DNA from: Bolinopsis microptera | Lineage: Eukaryota; Ctenophora; Tentaculata; Lobata; Bolinopsidae | DNA length: 64,000 nucleotides | NCBI RefSeq assembly: GCF_026151205.1 | Contig: NC_087074.1 | Location: forward strand, 19,202,740-19,266,739 | Direction of reading: 5' to 3' | Part shown: positions 10,863 to 21,627 of the stretch, piece by piece | Numbering within the stretch: position 1 is the first letter of the stretch | Layout of the letters: the number at the start of each line of letters is the position of its first letter | Notes under the pieces: model-generated | Told to the model about the DNA's origin: nothing | Databases searched by the model: none | Seen by the model: only the letters and a program-made list of their open reading frames with translations | Translations under genes and position numbers: made by a program

Positions 10863-12506
10863 ATGGCTCCCAAAGTTTGTGTACCAGCAGATTTTGGTAG
10901 ACACCACATTGGAGCACCAAGTCATGGTAATCTTACCTTCAACCTAGGAGAGGGAGTTCAGATCAAAGCTAACTCCATTATACTGTCCCTGAACAGTCCT
11001 GTTATAGATGACCTGACAACAAACCTTCACCTGACGTCACTAGAAGCTGAGGACTTTAGCAGGGAGGCAGTGGACTGTTTTATTGAGGCTACCTACACAG
11101 GAGAATTGGAGGCAGTAAATGTAGGGAACTTCAGAGACGTTACCAAGATGAGTCATTTGTTCCAAGTCGATTGGCTTGTTGCCAGATGTGAAAAGTATTT
11201 TGTGTCATACCTGAATAAACTAGACAGTGAGAGTAGCTACTCCAGCATGCTGTTTGCTGTGGAAGAGTCCATACATTTGCTAAAATATCGAAATAAAAGA
11301 GATTTCTTGAACTTGGTTGTCAATAGAATGGGTTTTGTTTCTGTTCTGAAACGAGCAAGCTTTATCAAAGAATATCTGAGTGACTTCGCAAACTCATCCA
11401 AATATAAGATCGATGCCTGTATTGCAATTATAAGATCAGATATTCATGTTTTGATAGAGATGCTGATATTACATTTGGAAAAACAGGGCACCATTTCCCT
11501 TGATGACAACACAAGGTATCTCTTGAAGAATGTCGACTTGGCTTCGTGCCATGATCAGACACCTGACCTTCACACCAAACTTTACTCTGTTTTAGCAAAC
11601 CTTCAATGTGTCTGCAAGGAAGATTTTCAACTGTTACTAGCGATAGCCAAACAGGTTACTAGTAGGTCACATGCTAAAAGAGAAGGAATTTTGCATTCAA
11701 GTATATTCTTTTCTGCCAGTGTTTTCCCTTACTTGAAGTGTTTCGATCAGTGCGTTAAGTTAGATGATGTGATAAAGAATTTAGCTGTGAATAAAGATAC
11801 CATAAATCTTTATTCACTAAGTATTGATGGGCTATTATATCGATTATATCAAGGCAACGAACCGATTCCTAAACTGAAACAGTTGCTACAGAATATCGCT
11901 CTTGAAAAACGTGAGCGTGAATGGTCCGGGTTGGACTTTGATTATGTTGACAATCTTTACAGTGCTGAAAACACGTTGGGATTCGTTACTGCTCTGAAAA
12001 CATGTAACCGACTAGTCTCAAAGAATGTAACATCATCTAAAATTATCATTTTTGACTATGTTTCTCCTGATGATTTTGTCGAGGCAGTTTTCCTGCAAAA
12101 CATTTCATTTACTATTGAGGTACCATATCCAAAGTATGCAGATCGACAGTACATCGTAACAACCACAGCAATGAAGGGGGGAGACCCAGACACATTCAGC
12201 ATGAAATATGGTTTGCTAGATTCAGATCAGGGATTCTTGCTAGACTTACCAAAACTCCACTTTGCTATTGAGATGGTGGAAGCTGAAGGGAGCTCTTCTT
12301 CACGCGTATTACCTTTAACATGGTGTGGTAAACCAACTTGCGACAAAACAAAGACATATTGGAACTGGGGCTACATCAAGTTTCATAGCTGGAAGTTTAA
12401 GAAATTAGACATGATTTGTGGCAGTGAGGGCCCTGTTGAGTTGAAGAATTATGTTTCTGTGATTGACGGATTCAAGTGCCGACTTGTAGCGTTTGTGATA
12501 TCATAG
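10863..12506 (+). CDS. BTB-domain protein with Trp/Cys-rich C-terminal domain, copy 1
   Basis: Single-exon gene of 547 aa. The ATG at 10863 is chosen because MAPKV is shared by all four paralogues and a 3' splice site ends 11 bases upstream. An in-frame ATG at 10824 lies before that site. Residues about 20-120 form a BTB/POZ fold (VQIKANSIILSLNSPVI, then the AVDCFIEATYTG and WLVARCEKYF helices). BTB domains dimerise and often recruit Cullin-3 or repressors. A helical middle (about 120-400) may be BACK-like. The C-terminal ~130 aa carry the family signature LHFAIE, then LTWCGKPTCD and YWNWGYIKFH. I do not recognise this domain. Its C-terminal half is closest to copy 3. No membrane segment or signal peptide. 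Function unknown. Confidence 0.85.
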   Translation: MAPKVCVPADFGRHHIGAPSHGNLTFNLGEGVQIKANSIILSLNSPVIDDLTTNLHLTSLEAEDFSREAVDCFIEATYTGELEAVNVGNFRDVTKMSHLFQVDWLVARCEKYFVSYLNKLDSESSYSSMLFAVEESIHLLKYRNKRDFLNLVVNRMGFVSVLKRASFIKEYLSDFANSSKYKIDACIAIIRSDIHVLIEMLILHLEKQGTISLDDNTRYLLKNVDLASCHDQTPDLHTKLYSVLANLQCVCKEDFQLLLAIAKQVTSRSHAKREGILHSSIFFSASVFPYLKCFDQCVKLDDVIKNLAVNKDTINLYSLSIDGLLYRLYQGNEPIPKLKQLLQNIALEKREREWSGLDFDYVDNLYSAENTLGFVTALKTCNRLVSKNVTSSKIIIFDYVSPDDFVEAVFLQNISFTIEVPYPKYADRQYIVTTTAMKGGDPDTFSMKYGLLDSDQGFLLDLPKLHFAIEMVEAEGSSSSRVLPLTWCGKPTCDKTKTYWNWGYIKFHSWKFKKLDMICGSEGPVELKNYVSVIDGFKCRLVAFVIS

Positions 12507-13068
12507 ATATTTTAAATTATTTTATCTGACTCCGTTAACTATTCAGTGTCCACTTTATCTTAACAGTTAAATAGTAAACCGACTAATCAATTATATTATA
12601 CAAGTTGTATGGTTGTATTTGATCAATGATCCATTTCATTTCCGTTTATGTCAAATTTACCCAATTACTGAATTTAGATTTTTGCGTCGACTTTCCATTG
12701 AGAATTTTAAATGAAGAATCTTATTACTGTAATATCAAAGCTGATAGTACTTATTAGCATTCAGTCATTATTATTACGTGATTTGTAAATAGAATCGTTA
12801 AATAAATTAATAAACTGACAGATATTTTGTATTTATTTTACTACATTTATTTATTAAAATTTTACAATATTTTGAGGAATTATATTGTCGTAATTATTCG
12901 CCTCTTCTTTGAATATTAACGTACTACCCTAAATAACAAAATTGTTCAGTTGGTTCTGAAATACGGGTTCCATTCATAAGTGGGTTCTAATGAGCATAAT
13001 TTGTACATATTTCTCCATAACAAGTAAATATTTTATTGTCTTCTTGATCATAATTTATTGACTTTCAG
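12507..13068. other. spacer between BTB copies 1 and 2
   Basis: AT-rich 3' UTR and promoter region with a polyadenylation signal AATAAA at 12801-12806. A 3' splice site (GACTTTCAG) ends at 13068, 14 bases before the copy 2 ATG. Confidence 0.5.
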
Positions 13069-13082
13069 GATAGACATCGATC

Positions 13083-14771
13083 ATGGCCCCAAAAGTGCGT
13101 GTACCGGCAGATTTTGGTAGACACCACATTGGAGCACCAAGTCACGGTAACCTTTCCTTCAACCTAGGAGAGGGAGTTCAGATCAAAGCTAACTCCATTA
13201 TACTGTCCCTGAACAGTCCTGTTATAGATGACCTGACAACAAACCTTCACCTGACGTCACTAGAAGCTGAGGACTTTAGCAGGGAGGCAGTGGACTGTTT
13301 TATTGAGGCTACCTACACAGGAGCAATAGAGACAGTAACTGTAGGAAACTTCAGAGATGTGAACAAGATGAGTCGTGTGTTTGATGTTAGTTGGCTTGTT
13401 GCCAGATGTGAGGAGTACTTTATGTCGTACCTGGATAAACTAGACAGTGAGAGTAGCTACCCTGATATGCTGTTTGCTGTAGAGGAGGCTGTTTATCTGC
13501 TGTCTACTGTAAAGAAAAGAGATTTCCTTGAATTAGTTGTTAAGAAGATGTGTATTTTATCTGCTGGAAAAAAGGATAGCTTTATGAAGGAATATTTGAG
13601 CGATCTTGCAAAATCATCAAATTTCATGATTGATGCTTGTGTTGAAATTGCCAAACGTGATGTCGATGTTTTGGTTACTTTGCTGTTAGCTCATTTGAAG
13701 AAAAATGGAAACAGAAGCCTTGATGAAATGAGCAGGCATCTTCTAAGAAATATTGACATGCAATATTGTTTCAAGAAAGAGCCTGATCTCCACACGAAAT
13801 TGTTGGAAGTCCTAGAAAATCTTACTGATGTTACTAAAGAGGATCTTAAGCTTTTTCTGACTTTTTACAAGCAGAAGTCGAATTCTTTGGAGGAGTCCCT
13901 TCCAAAAGAAAATAAATGCTTGGTACCAGTTGCTAGATACGGCCCGTTAGTCGACTCTTTGCTTAACTTTAAGTCTAACACATATGGAGATTGGAGATTT
14001 AATGAAGCATTTGATAGGCTGAAAAATAGTAGAGAAGACATCGATAACTTGTACACATTTATTGAAGGGATTTGGTGTATTCTGAGTTATACAGGGACGA
14101 GAATGTGCGCTTTTGGGCACGATGCTATTGTAGATAAAATCATAGGTATTAAGGAAGAGCGTTGCTGGGGTGAGATAAATAAAGATTATGTTGACAGAAT
14201 GTTAACAAAAGAATTTAAAACAAATTATTTTATGGTAGCTATAAGAAACTGGACTGGTGGTAAGCTTGTCTCCACTTCTCAGGACAGTTTTACAGGGACT
14301 GTATTTGAATACACTGGTGCTGATTTTGTGAATAAAATATTTCGCAAAGACAACTCGTTTACCTTCCATATACCTGGTCAAAAGAGTGCAGATCTGAAAG
14401 TTGGTCTCTTCACTACTGCTATGAACGACAATAATGCTGCTGCAACATTTGATATGCAATGGGGTTTGTTTGATACTGCTGCCAATTCCTCTCTCAAGGT
14501 CCTTCCAAATCTGCACTTCGTTCTAGAAAGGTCGAAAGATCATGAGAAATGGGAAATACTTCCCCTGACTTGGTGCAACAAACCAACATGTGACAAGTCT
14601 GGGCAATACTGGAACTGGGGATACATCAAGTTTCATGAATATCCTAACTCAACTGATCCGAAAGTAATGAAAGAGCTGGTTGGCGAGGCTGATGGTTACG
14701 TTAACTGGAATTATTGTGTCACAATTAGTGAAACTGACAAGGTTAGATTGACTTTCTTTGTTATTGAGTGA
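13083..14771 (+). CDS. BTB-domain protein with Trp/Cys-rich C-terminal domain, copy 2
   Basis: Intact single-exon gene of 562 aa with the same architecture as copy 1: N-terminal BTB (about 20-120), helical middle, and a C-terminal domain with LHFVLERS, LTWCNKPTCD and YWNWGYIKFH. A 168-base stretch (13156-13323) is identical to 10936-11103 in copy 1, silent sites included, while the middle and C-terminal halves are strongly diverged. It has a longer linker (about 270-300) than its sisters. The distal part of its BTB (VNKMSRVF, ARCEEYF) resembles copies 3 and 4 rather than 1. Likely cytosolic or nuclear. Function unknown, plausibly an E3 substrate adaptor by analogy with other BTB proteins. Confidence 0.87.
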   Translation: MAPKVRVPADFGRHHIGAPSHGNLSFNLGEGVQIKANSIILSLNSPVIDDLTTNLHLTSLEAEDFSREAVDCFIEATYTGAIETVTVGNFRDVNKMSRVFDVSWLVARCEEYFMSYLDKLDSESSYPDMLFAVEEAVYLLSTVKKRDFLELVVKKMCILSAGKKDSFMKEYLSDLAKSSNFMIDACVEIAKRDVDVLVTLLLAHLKKNGNRSLDEMSRHLLRNIDMQYCFKKEPDLHTKLLEVLENLTDVTKEDLKLFLTFYKQKSNSLEESLPKENKCLVPVARYGPLVDSLLNFKSNTYGDWRFNEAFDRLKNSREDIDNLYTFIEGIWCILSYTGTRMCAFGHDAIVDKIIGIKEERCWGEINKDYVDRMLTKEFKTNYFMVAIRNWTGGKLVSTSQDSFTGTVFEYTGADFVNKIFRKDNSFTFHIPGQKSADLKVGLFTTAMNDNNAAATFDMQWGLFDTAANSSLKVLPNLHFVLERSKDHEKWEILPLTWCNKPTCDKSGQYWNWGYIKFHEYPNSTDPKVMKELVGEADGYVNWNYCVTISETDKVRLTFFVIE

Positions 14772-14930
14772 GCTCTTTAACTATAACAGTTGGTACGGTA
14801 TTTTGAACGACACAATTGAACTCACAGGTTAAGCACTGTAATCAAATGAACAATTGAGCTAAACATTTAAGCATGTTTAAAGTTAGATACTGTACATAAA
14901 ATACGTATGTTATGTCTTACATGCATACGT

Positions 14931-15290
14931 ACAAAAATATCAAAACATTTGACTGTTTTAGATTTATTTAGGAACCGTTTTACATGAGCTGTTGAACTCT
15001 GAAATATGCATGTTTTACAAAATATACAAAAATATCAAAACATTTGACTGTTTTAGATTTATTGAGGAACCGTTTTACATGAGCTGTTGAACTCTGAAAT
15101 ATGCATGTTTTACAAAATATCAAAACATTTGACTGTTAGATTTATTTAGGAACCGTTTTATATGAGCTGCTGAACTCTGAAATATGCATGTGTTACAAAA
15201 TATACAAAAATATCAAACTGTGTTAGATGTATTTAGGAACCGTTTTATATGAGCTGCTGAACTCTGAAATATGCATGTGTTACAAAATAT
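14931..15290. repeat. ~90-bp tandem repeat, four copies
   Basis: Four copies of a unit containing GAACTCTGAAATATGCATG and GGAACCGTTTTA, with periods of about 95, 85 and 93 bp and small indels. Confidence 0.88.
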
Positions 15291-15482
15291 TTCTCCAAAA
15301 ACGTGTCTTACAAAGTTACAATATCCAAACATGAGAGTTAAGTTTGACACGTCATGCATGTTTCATAGCTGAGTTTATTCACCAACGTTTTGTAGATTAA
15401 GGTAGATAAAAGTAGATTGTCATCCATTTTTTTTGCGAATTCTACGCTACTTTATTCTTCTTTATTCTACTATTCTGCGTTG

Positions 15483-15509
15483 CCCCCCCCCCCCCCCCCC
15501 CCCCCCCCC
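15483..15509 (+). repeat. (C)27 homopolymer
   Basis: Uninterrupted run of 27 cytosines. True length is uncertain in any assembly. Confidence 0.9.
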
Positions 15510-15753
15510 TATGCTGTGATAAGTGTTCTTTTATTTCCATCCTTTGAAGTTTTGAGACTTCAAATTTGCCGATCTTAACATGCATTCTATCTATCAGTAC
15601 CCTGGCCATTGGTGACATAACTAGCCCAACTAGTTTCATTTGACCACGTCTTGTTGTTACTTATTTATTTATTAAAATTCAATCACTTAATTATTTAATC
15701 TAATTTAAATTTGTGTTTGATATTTTAATTTTTTCTTGTAATTTACTGACGAT

Positions 15754-16141
15754 GCCAATGTGGTGGTAACCACTAACTATGTTTAGTTGGTCCTTAATTA
15801 AGATAACAAATTAATGATATCCCTTGACTCCTGATCACTACGTCTTGAACCTTTTGTAAAATTTATGATACTGGCTAATATATTGAATTTTTAATTATGA
15901 GTATCTAAACTTCTTGTCTTTATATATTTTGTACCATACAATTTTATTATTATTTCATTAACTTTTTTCCTTTTAATCCATTCTTGTTTTATTTCGTGTT
16001 CATAAAATATACAATTATAAATGGTTGGTAGGACTTTGTAGTCGTAAAAATGTATTATCAATCACTTCAAATTCAAGGACAACAGTTTCGGGCGCTGCCA
16101 CGAAACTGCCTACTACGTAGGTTATAGTTGGTTACCACATT
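15754..16141. mobile_element. possible MITE with inverted ends
   Basis: CAATGTGG-TAACCA-CTAT near 15755 is matched in reverse complement by ATAGTTGGTTACCACATTG at 16123-16141, with a 3-bp GGT insertion in the left end. The ~388-bp AT-rich interior has no ORF. No target-site duplication is evident, so the assignment is tentative. Confidence 0.4.
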
Positions 16142-16467
16142 GACTAGCAAGTATTAAACCAGGGTGATGATGCGATATTCATCATTCGTACAATTTTTCG
16201 AAGCAGTTTGATTTGATGGTACTTCAACATGATGATTTGTGGCACCAACTGATACATTTCATGTTACTGTCCAGTGTTCATGACTTATGATCCGGTGGAA
16301 CCTCTTCAAGAGATTTTATGACTAGGGATCTTGTAAATGTACAGTGAAATTTCGCACGTTTAGCTGTTTAAAAGTTGAAAGCACATTTCAGGTGCTGTAT
16401 ATTAATTAATATGCTAGATTTATATAATCAGTTATGTCATAACCTATAATTTACAGGATAGTTCACT

Positions 16468-18073
16468 ATGGCTCCTAAAGTTTGTGTACCAGCAGATTTT
16501 GGTAGACACCACATTGGAGCACCAAGTCACGGTAATCTTACCTTCAACCTAGGAGAAGAGGTTCAGATCAAAGCTAACTCTATTATACTGTCCCTGAACA
16601 GTTCTATTATAGATGACCTAACAACAAACCTTCACCTGACGTCACTAGAAGCTGAGGACTTTAGCAGGGAGGCAGTGGACTGTTTTATTGAGGCTTCCTA
16701 CACAGGAGAAATAGAGGCAGTAACTGTAGGGAACTTCAGAGATGTGAACAAGATGAGTCGTGTGTTTGAAGTTAGTTGGCTTGTTGCCAGATGTGAGGAG
16801 TACTTTGTGTCGTACCTGGATACACTAGACAGTGAGAGTAGCTACCCTGATATGCTGTTTGCTGTAGAGGAGGCTGTTTATCTGCTGTCTACTGTAAAGA
16901 AAAGAGATTTCCTGGAATTAGTTGTCAAGAAGATGTGTTCGTATTTCTAGCACAAGGCGAGATAGCTTCATAAAAGAGTACCTGGATGATTTTATCGACT
17001 CGTCTTATTATAAGATTGATGCCTGTATTGCTATTGTGAAATCAGATGTCCAGGTGTTGATAGAGATAGTGATATTGCATTTGGAACAGCAGGGTAATAT
17101 CAGTCTTGATGATAACACAAGGTATCTCTTGAAAAGTGTTGACTTGGCAATTTGCTACCAGAAATCACCTGATCTTCACACAAAACTGTATTCTGTGCTA
17201 GCCAGCCTTCAGAGTGTTGGTAAAGAGGATTTCCAGCTGCTGTTAGAGATTAATAAGCAGCTCACTAGTAAACCTCTGCCTCAAACATCTCAACTTGTCA
17301 GTATATTGCCGTACTCGAGGATTTCTGTATATAGTGTTGAGTTTGACACTGCCTTCAAAAATCTTGTTTCTAATCAAAAAGTTGAAAATCTTTATACATT
17401 TATTGACGGACTGTTTTGCAGAGTTTATCAAGGTGGTTTTATTCTCCCGGAATCTCTGATATCGGATATGATCGCTGCAAAACAGGAACGTAAGTGGGAC
17501 AAAGTGAACTTTGAATATCTTGATAAACTGTACCGGGATTATGACATTGGAAGATTAATAGATCTTTTAAAGGCTTGTGATGAACTTGTTTCAAATGAGA
17601 ATATTTCCAAAGTAACAATAACTGATAACCTATCTCCTGATGACTTTGTGAAGAAGATTTTTATGCAAAACAGTGCATTTGACATTCCTGTATCTGGAAC
17701 GAGATATGCAGACAAACGTTTTGTTTTAACAACCACTGCTATAAAGGGAGGAGACCCAGACACATTCAGTATGAAGTATGAATTGCTGGGTCAGGATCCG
17801 GAACAATTGCTTGATTTACCAGAACTTCACTTTGCCATTGAGAGGATGAACGGTTCTAGATCTGCTATAATCCCTCTTTCCTGGTGCGGTAAACCAACGT
17901 GTGACAAAACGAGGACATTCTGGAACTGGGGCTACATCAGTTTTCATGATAAAGAGATGAATGAATTAGAAATGGATTTAGGAGGCGAGTGTCTTGTCGA
18001 CTTGAAATATTATATTGAAATATGCCAAACTAATGAGTGCAAGTGCCGACTAGTTGCATTTGTTATACCATGA
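16468..18073 (+). pseudogene. BTB-domain protein, copy 3, broken by a one-base frameshift
   Basis: The same family as its neighbours, but the frame breaks at about 16936-16945. The first segment reads the BTB domain and stops at a TAG (16948-16950) after KKMCSYF. The second resumes in the next forward frame (RISSTRRDSFIKEYL) and runs intact to the C-terminal LHFAIERM, LSWCGKPTCD and FWNWGYISFH signature. Aligning with the M-xxx-S-xxxxx-SF spacing of copies 1, 2 and 4 shows exactly one extra base. Without it the gene would encode 534 aa. All else is preserved, so this is either a very young pseudogene, an allele, or a base-calling error. A 3' splice site ends 11 bases before the ATG. The C-terminal half is closest to copy 1. 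Confidence 0.8.
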
Positions 18074-18961
18074 AGAATCTGTGGTATTTTACGTATATCA
18101 GACTTGGTCTTGATGTTGTGGAATATATAACCCTTTTAGAAAGCAAAGGGGAGAATGCGATCAACCAAATTCCTCAAACCTGTTAAAAATGTTTATTCTA
18201 ACAAAAGTTGTGACTTTTTTACTGTCAGCGTTTCTGTGTTATTCTATTGAGTACTCAATTTCAATCAAGATTTCCCAAAATTGTTCATTTAAAAAATGCA
18301 GTCACTTTCGACTCATACAATTGTCATGGTAAATTTTAGGCATGTTAGAAACGAAACAAAAGGGGCACTGCTTGGAAGATTTATTTTGAGTTACAATATA
18401 GAACTTGTACCACTTACCCATGCTATTAGTATTAATTATACAATATGGTCTACGACTTTTATACAACATAATGCCTCATGATGTCGTTTATTTTTTATTC
18501 TCATTGCTGTATTGTATAATTGTATAATATGTACTATTTGTAAAAGTTTCAAATCAAATCAAATCATATCAACCGAAATAATATAAACTTTACCTGGGCC
18601 CAATACGTTACATGTCACAGTTTAAAAAGAACAACATTTTTAGCACTTTCAGTTTCAGTACCTAACATTAAAGGCATCTACTTGGATGTTGTTATAGACT
18701 GTCCATAATTCAAGGCTTAGTGGTACATCTTCAGCGAGAAATCTGCGAGGAATAGGTTATATCGGATCTTGTAAAGCAACTTAATTTCTTTCTCTCAGCT
18801 GATGAGCATGTTTAGGAATTGTTAAGTATATATAAATTTATAATTAGTGATAACGTATAAAGTAACATCTTCGTTCTGCTCGAAAATTTTGAATAATATT
18901 TCATAATATTATTTTTAACTAATATTACCAAAATTTTAGAAATTAAACCTCCAATTTTCAG
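18074..18961. other. spacer between BTB copies 3 and 4
   Basis: AT-rich, with no element or gene that I can support. It ends in a 3' splice site (CCAATTTTCAG, 18961), 11 bases before the copy 4 ATG. A short AATCAAATC microrepeat lies near 18550. Confidence 0.5.
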
Positions 18962-18972
18962 GATAGTTCACT

Positions 18973-20628
18973 ATGGCTCCTAAAGTATGTGTACCGGCAG
19001 ATTTTGGTAGACACCACATTGGAGCACCAAGTCACGGTAATCTTACCTTCAACCTAGGAGATGGAGTTCAGATCAAAGCAAACTCCATTGTACTGTCCCT
19101 GAACAGTCCTATTATAGATGACCTGACAACAAACCTTCACCTGACGTCACTAGAAGCTGAGGACTTTAGCAGGGAGGCAGTGGACTGTTTTATTGAGGCT
19201 TCCTACACAGGAGAAATAGAGGCAGTAACTGTAGGAAACTTCCGAGACGTGAACAAGATGAGTCGTGTGTTTGGTGTTAGTTGGCTTGTTGCCAGATGTG
19301 AGGAGTACTTTGTGTCGTATCTGGATAAACTAGACAGTGAGAGTAGCTACCCTGATATGCTGTTTGCTGTAGAGGAGGCTGTTTATCTGCTGTCTGCTAT
19401 GAAGAAAAGAGATTTCCTTGAATTAGTTGTAAAGAGGATGATCTCTATATCTGTTGATCAACGGAATAGCTTTATGAAGCAGTACCTGATTAATCTGTCG
19501 ACATTGTCCACATACAAACTTGATGCCTGCTTAGCGATTATGAATTCGAACCCACAAGTTCTTGTCGAGTCACTTGTTATTCATCTCGAAAAACCCGAAA
19601 GTAACAGTCTCGACCAAAATAGCAGGCATCTTCTCAAGAATTTAAATATGGGTTTGTGTTTTGATGAAAATCCTGAAATACATACAAGATTGTTTGCTGT
19701 CCTCTATGGTTTAAACGACATAGCAAAAGAGGACTTTCAGCTCCTCCTAGAAATGCACCAGAAGGTTACTAGCAGGAAAGGACCTGTCAGTAAAACTTTA
19801 GAGCGTGTCAGTAATTCTTTTTCGCCTGTACCTAATCTCGGATCATTCAATATGTACATGTCTAAAGATCTGAACTTTGATACTGTATTTGATATGCTTG
19901 CTGTGAGAACTGATATTGATAATCTCTATACATTTTTTGATGGAATTTGGTTAAGAAGTGTCAACATAATTGGATGTAGATCTGAAAGTCAAGCTTTGTT
20001 ACGTAAAATTGTCGACTTAAAAAAGAAACGTGGCTGGAGTAAGATTCATTACAAGTACGTTGAAGCTGTGCTGGAAACTACTAGCATTCCTCCTTCGCAT
20101 AGTCACCCGTTGCTTGAGTGCTTTAAGATCTGTGATGCGCTTGTTTCGAAAGATAGAGAATTTCAAAGAACAAGGATTCTGGAATGTGCTCCGTCAGAAT
20201 TTGTCCAGAAGATGTTTCGTAATCAATCCGATATCAGGTTTGAAATTTCAGATCCAAAGTTTGCAAATCAAAAGTTTATGGTGTCAACCACCCCAATGCA
20301 GGACAATAATCCGGATTCGTTCGGTTGGAAGTGGGGTTTGTTAGATTCACATGATACAAGTCAAGTTAGCAATCATCCCAAATTGCATTTTGCTCTTGAG
20401 AGACATTTTGATAATAAGTGTCACATGTACCCTCTCACTTGGTGCGGTAAACCAACATGTGACAATACAAAGACTTACTGGAATTGGGGTTATATCAAGT
20501 TCCATAATGAATCAGTTGAGCACTTGAATATGTTAGAAAGTAGGGAGGGGTCGGTGCAATGGAAATTTCGTCCATTAATATGGAATGAAGATAGACACGT
20601 AAGACTCGTATGTTTTATCATCAGCTAA
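18973..20628 (+). CDS. BTB-domain protein with Trp/Cys-rich C-terminal domain, copy 4
   Basis: Intact single-exon gene of 551 aa. BTB at about 20-120 (NLTFNLGDG, SLNSPIIDDL, ARCEEYFVSYL) is almost identical to copy 3. Helical middle region, then the family C-terminal domain with LHFALERH, LTWCGKPTCD and YWNWGYIKFH. The central and C-terminal regions are the most diverged of the four (for example DNNPDSFGWKWGLLD in place of GGDPDTFSMKYGLLD). Start fixed by homology and by the 11-base distance from a 3' splice site shared with copies 1 and 3. Function unknown. Confidence 0.87.
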   Translation: MAPKVCVPADFGRHHIGAPSHGNLTFNLGDGVQIKANSIVLSLNSPIIDDLTTNLHLTSLEAEDFSREAVDCFIEASYTGEIEAVTVGNFRDVNKMSRVFGVSWLVARCEEYFVSYLDKLDSESSYPDMLFAVEEAVYLLSAMKKRDFLELVVKRMISISVDQRNSFMKQYLINLSTLSTYKLDACLAIMNSNPQVLVESLVIHLEKPESNSLDQNSRHLLKNLNMGLCFDENPEIHTRLFAVLYGLNDIAKEDFQLLLEMHQKVTSRKGPVSKTLERVSNSFSPVPNLGSFNMYMSKDLNFDTVFDMLAVRTDIDNLYTFFDGIWLRSVNIIGCRSESQALLRKIVDLKKKRGWSKIHYKYVEAVLETTSIPPSHSHPLLECFKICDALVSKDREFQRTRILECAPSEFVQKMFRNQSDIRFEISDPKFANQKFMVSTTPMQDNNPDSFGWKWGLLDSHDTSQVSNHPKLHFALERHFDNKCHMYPLTWCGKPTCDNTKTYWNWGYIKFHNESVEHLNMLESREGSVQWKFRPLIWNEDRHVRLVCFIIS

Positions 20629-21627
20629 AGACTTACAGTTACACGATTATAATATTATGTGCTACCTTGATCAATCTGCATTTCTACATTCATTTCTTCA
20701 ATAACGTCCGTCAAAGCCCTACGAATTTTTAAACTATATTATATGCAATCATTCGGGATACAATTAATTATCTCGCTTTTCTAAGTTTCGATGATTTGAC
20801 TCTGATCATTACTTTCACCAAGATGTAACTAGGTCGAACGGAAAAATTAGGTCGAACGCAGGAATTAGGTCTCAAACAGGCGCAGTGTATTTATATATAT
20901 CACGCGCCTGAGTGAGACCTAATTCCTGCGTGAGTCGTGAGACCTAATTTCTCATCTTGGTGACAGTTATATTTTTATTAATTAAAGCATGTTTTGCCAA
21001 TCAAAATTGTGTGTTTAAACTTAATTTGTCTTCTCCGTCGGCGTTATACCCATTACAAATAAGGCATGATCGAAAGAATCGAATAACGAACACACTTCAA
21101 CTACAGATCTTAGCCTTTTGTGCTTGAGTGATGTTCTTGAACTTTCATAAATTTGTTATTAAATTCATGCTATAATTTGATTTTATAACCATTACTGATT
21201 ACCATAATTTTCTGTCTGTCAAACATAATCTACCTTTTACCAAATTATAATCTAGTCGCTGTGACTGAGATTTTTGTTAATTGTATTGACTTTGTAACTA
21301 AAAGGGTTGCATAATATATATTGTTGTCAGCATAGACTTTTGGTTTTAAAGTTTTACAGTTTTTTAAATGGATGTATGATCATTTTATACTACACAATTT
21401 TCTGGATATCTTCGAGACTATTGTTTCCCCTTATTTTTAGTTAATTCGCTAACTGTCACTTCTAAACGGAATTTCCTCATATCTACTCAACATAACGGAC
21501 CATCTGTGATCTGACCCTCACATTCCTTATTACCTAAACTATTGCAACTACCACAACTACAAATGTTATTTATTAACCCTAACCGTCTACCAGTTAACAA
21601 GCTGATGTATAAATGAGATGGTAGAAG
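20629..21627. other. intergenic between BTB copy 4 and MITD1
   Basis: AT-rich, with a ~150-bp foldback element at 20815-20963. The rest shows no coding or repeat signal that I can support. Confidence 0.5.
20815..20963. mobile_element. foldback element, possible MITE
   Basis: The outer arms TCACCAAGATG (20815-20825) and CATCTTGGTGA (20953-20963) are perfect reverse complements. Inner arms GAATTAGGTCTCA and TGAGACCTAATTC also pair, as do CAGGCGC and GCGCCTG, around an AT-rich loop. The left arm repeats TTAGGTCGAACG. No clear target-site duplication was seen. Confidence 0.6.

Larger units (their letters stand above)
14772..16456. other. spacer between BTB copies 2 and 3
   Basis: A 1.7-kb non-coding stretch. 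It holds four copies of a ~90-bp repeat (14931-15290), a run of 27 C (15483-15509) and a pair of inverted repeats about 390 bp apart (15754-16141). It ends in a 3' splice site (TTTACAG, 16456). A minus-strand open frame over the C run is a composition artefact. Confidence 0.6.
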
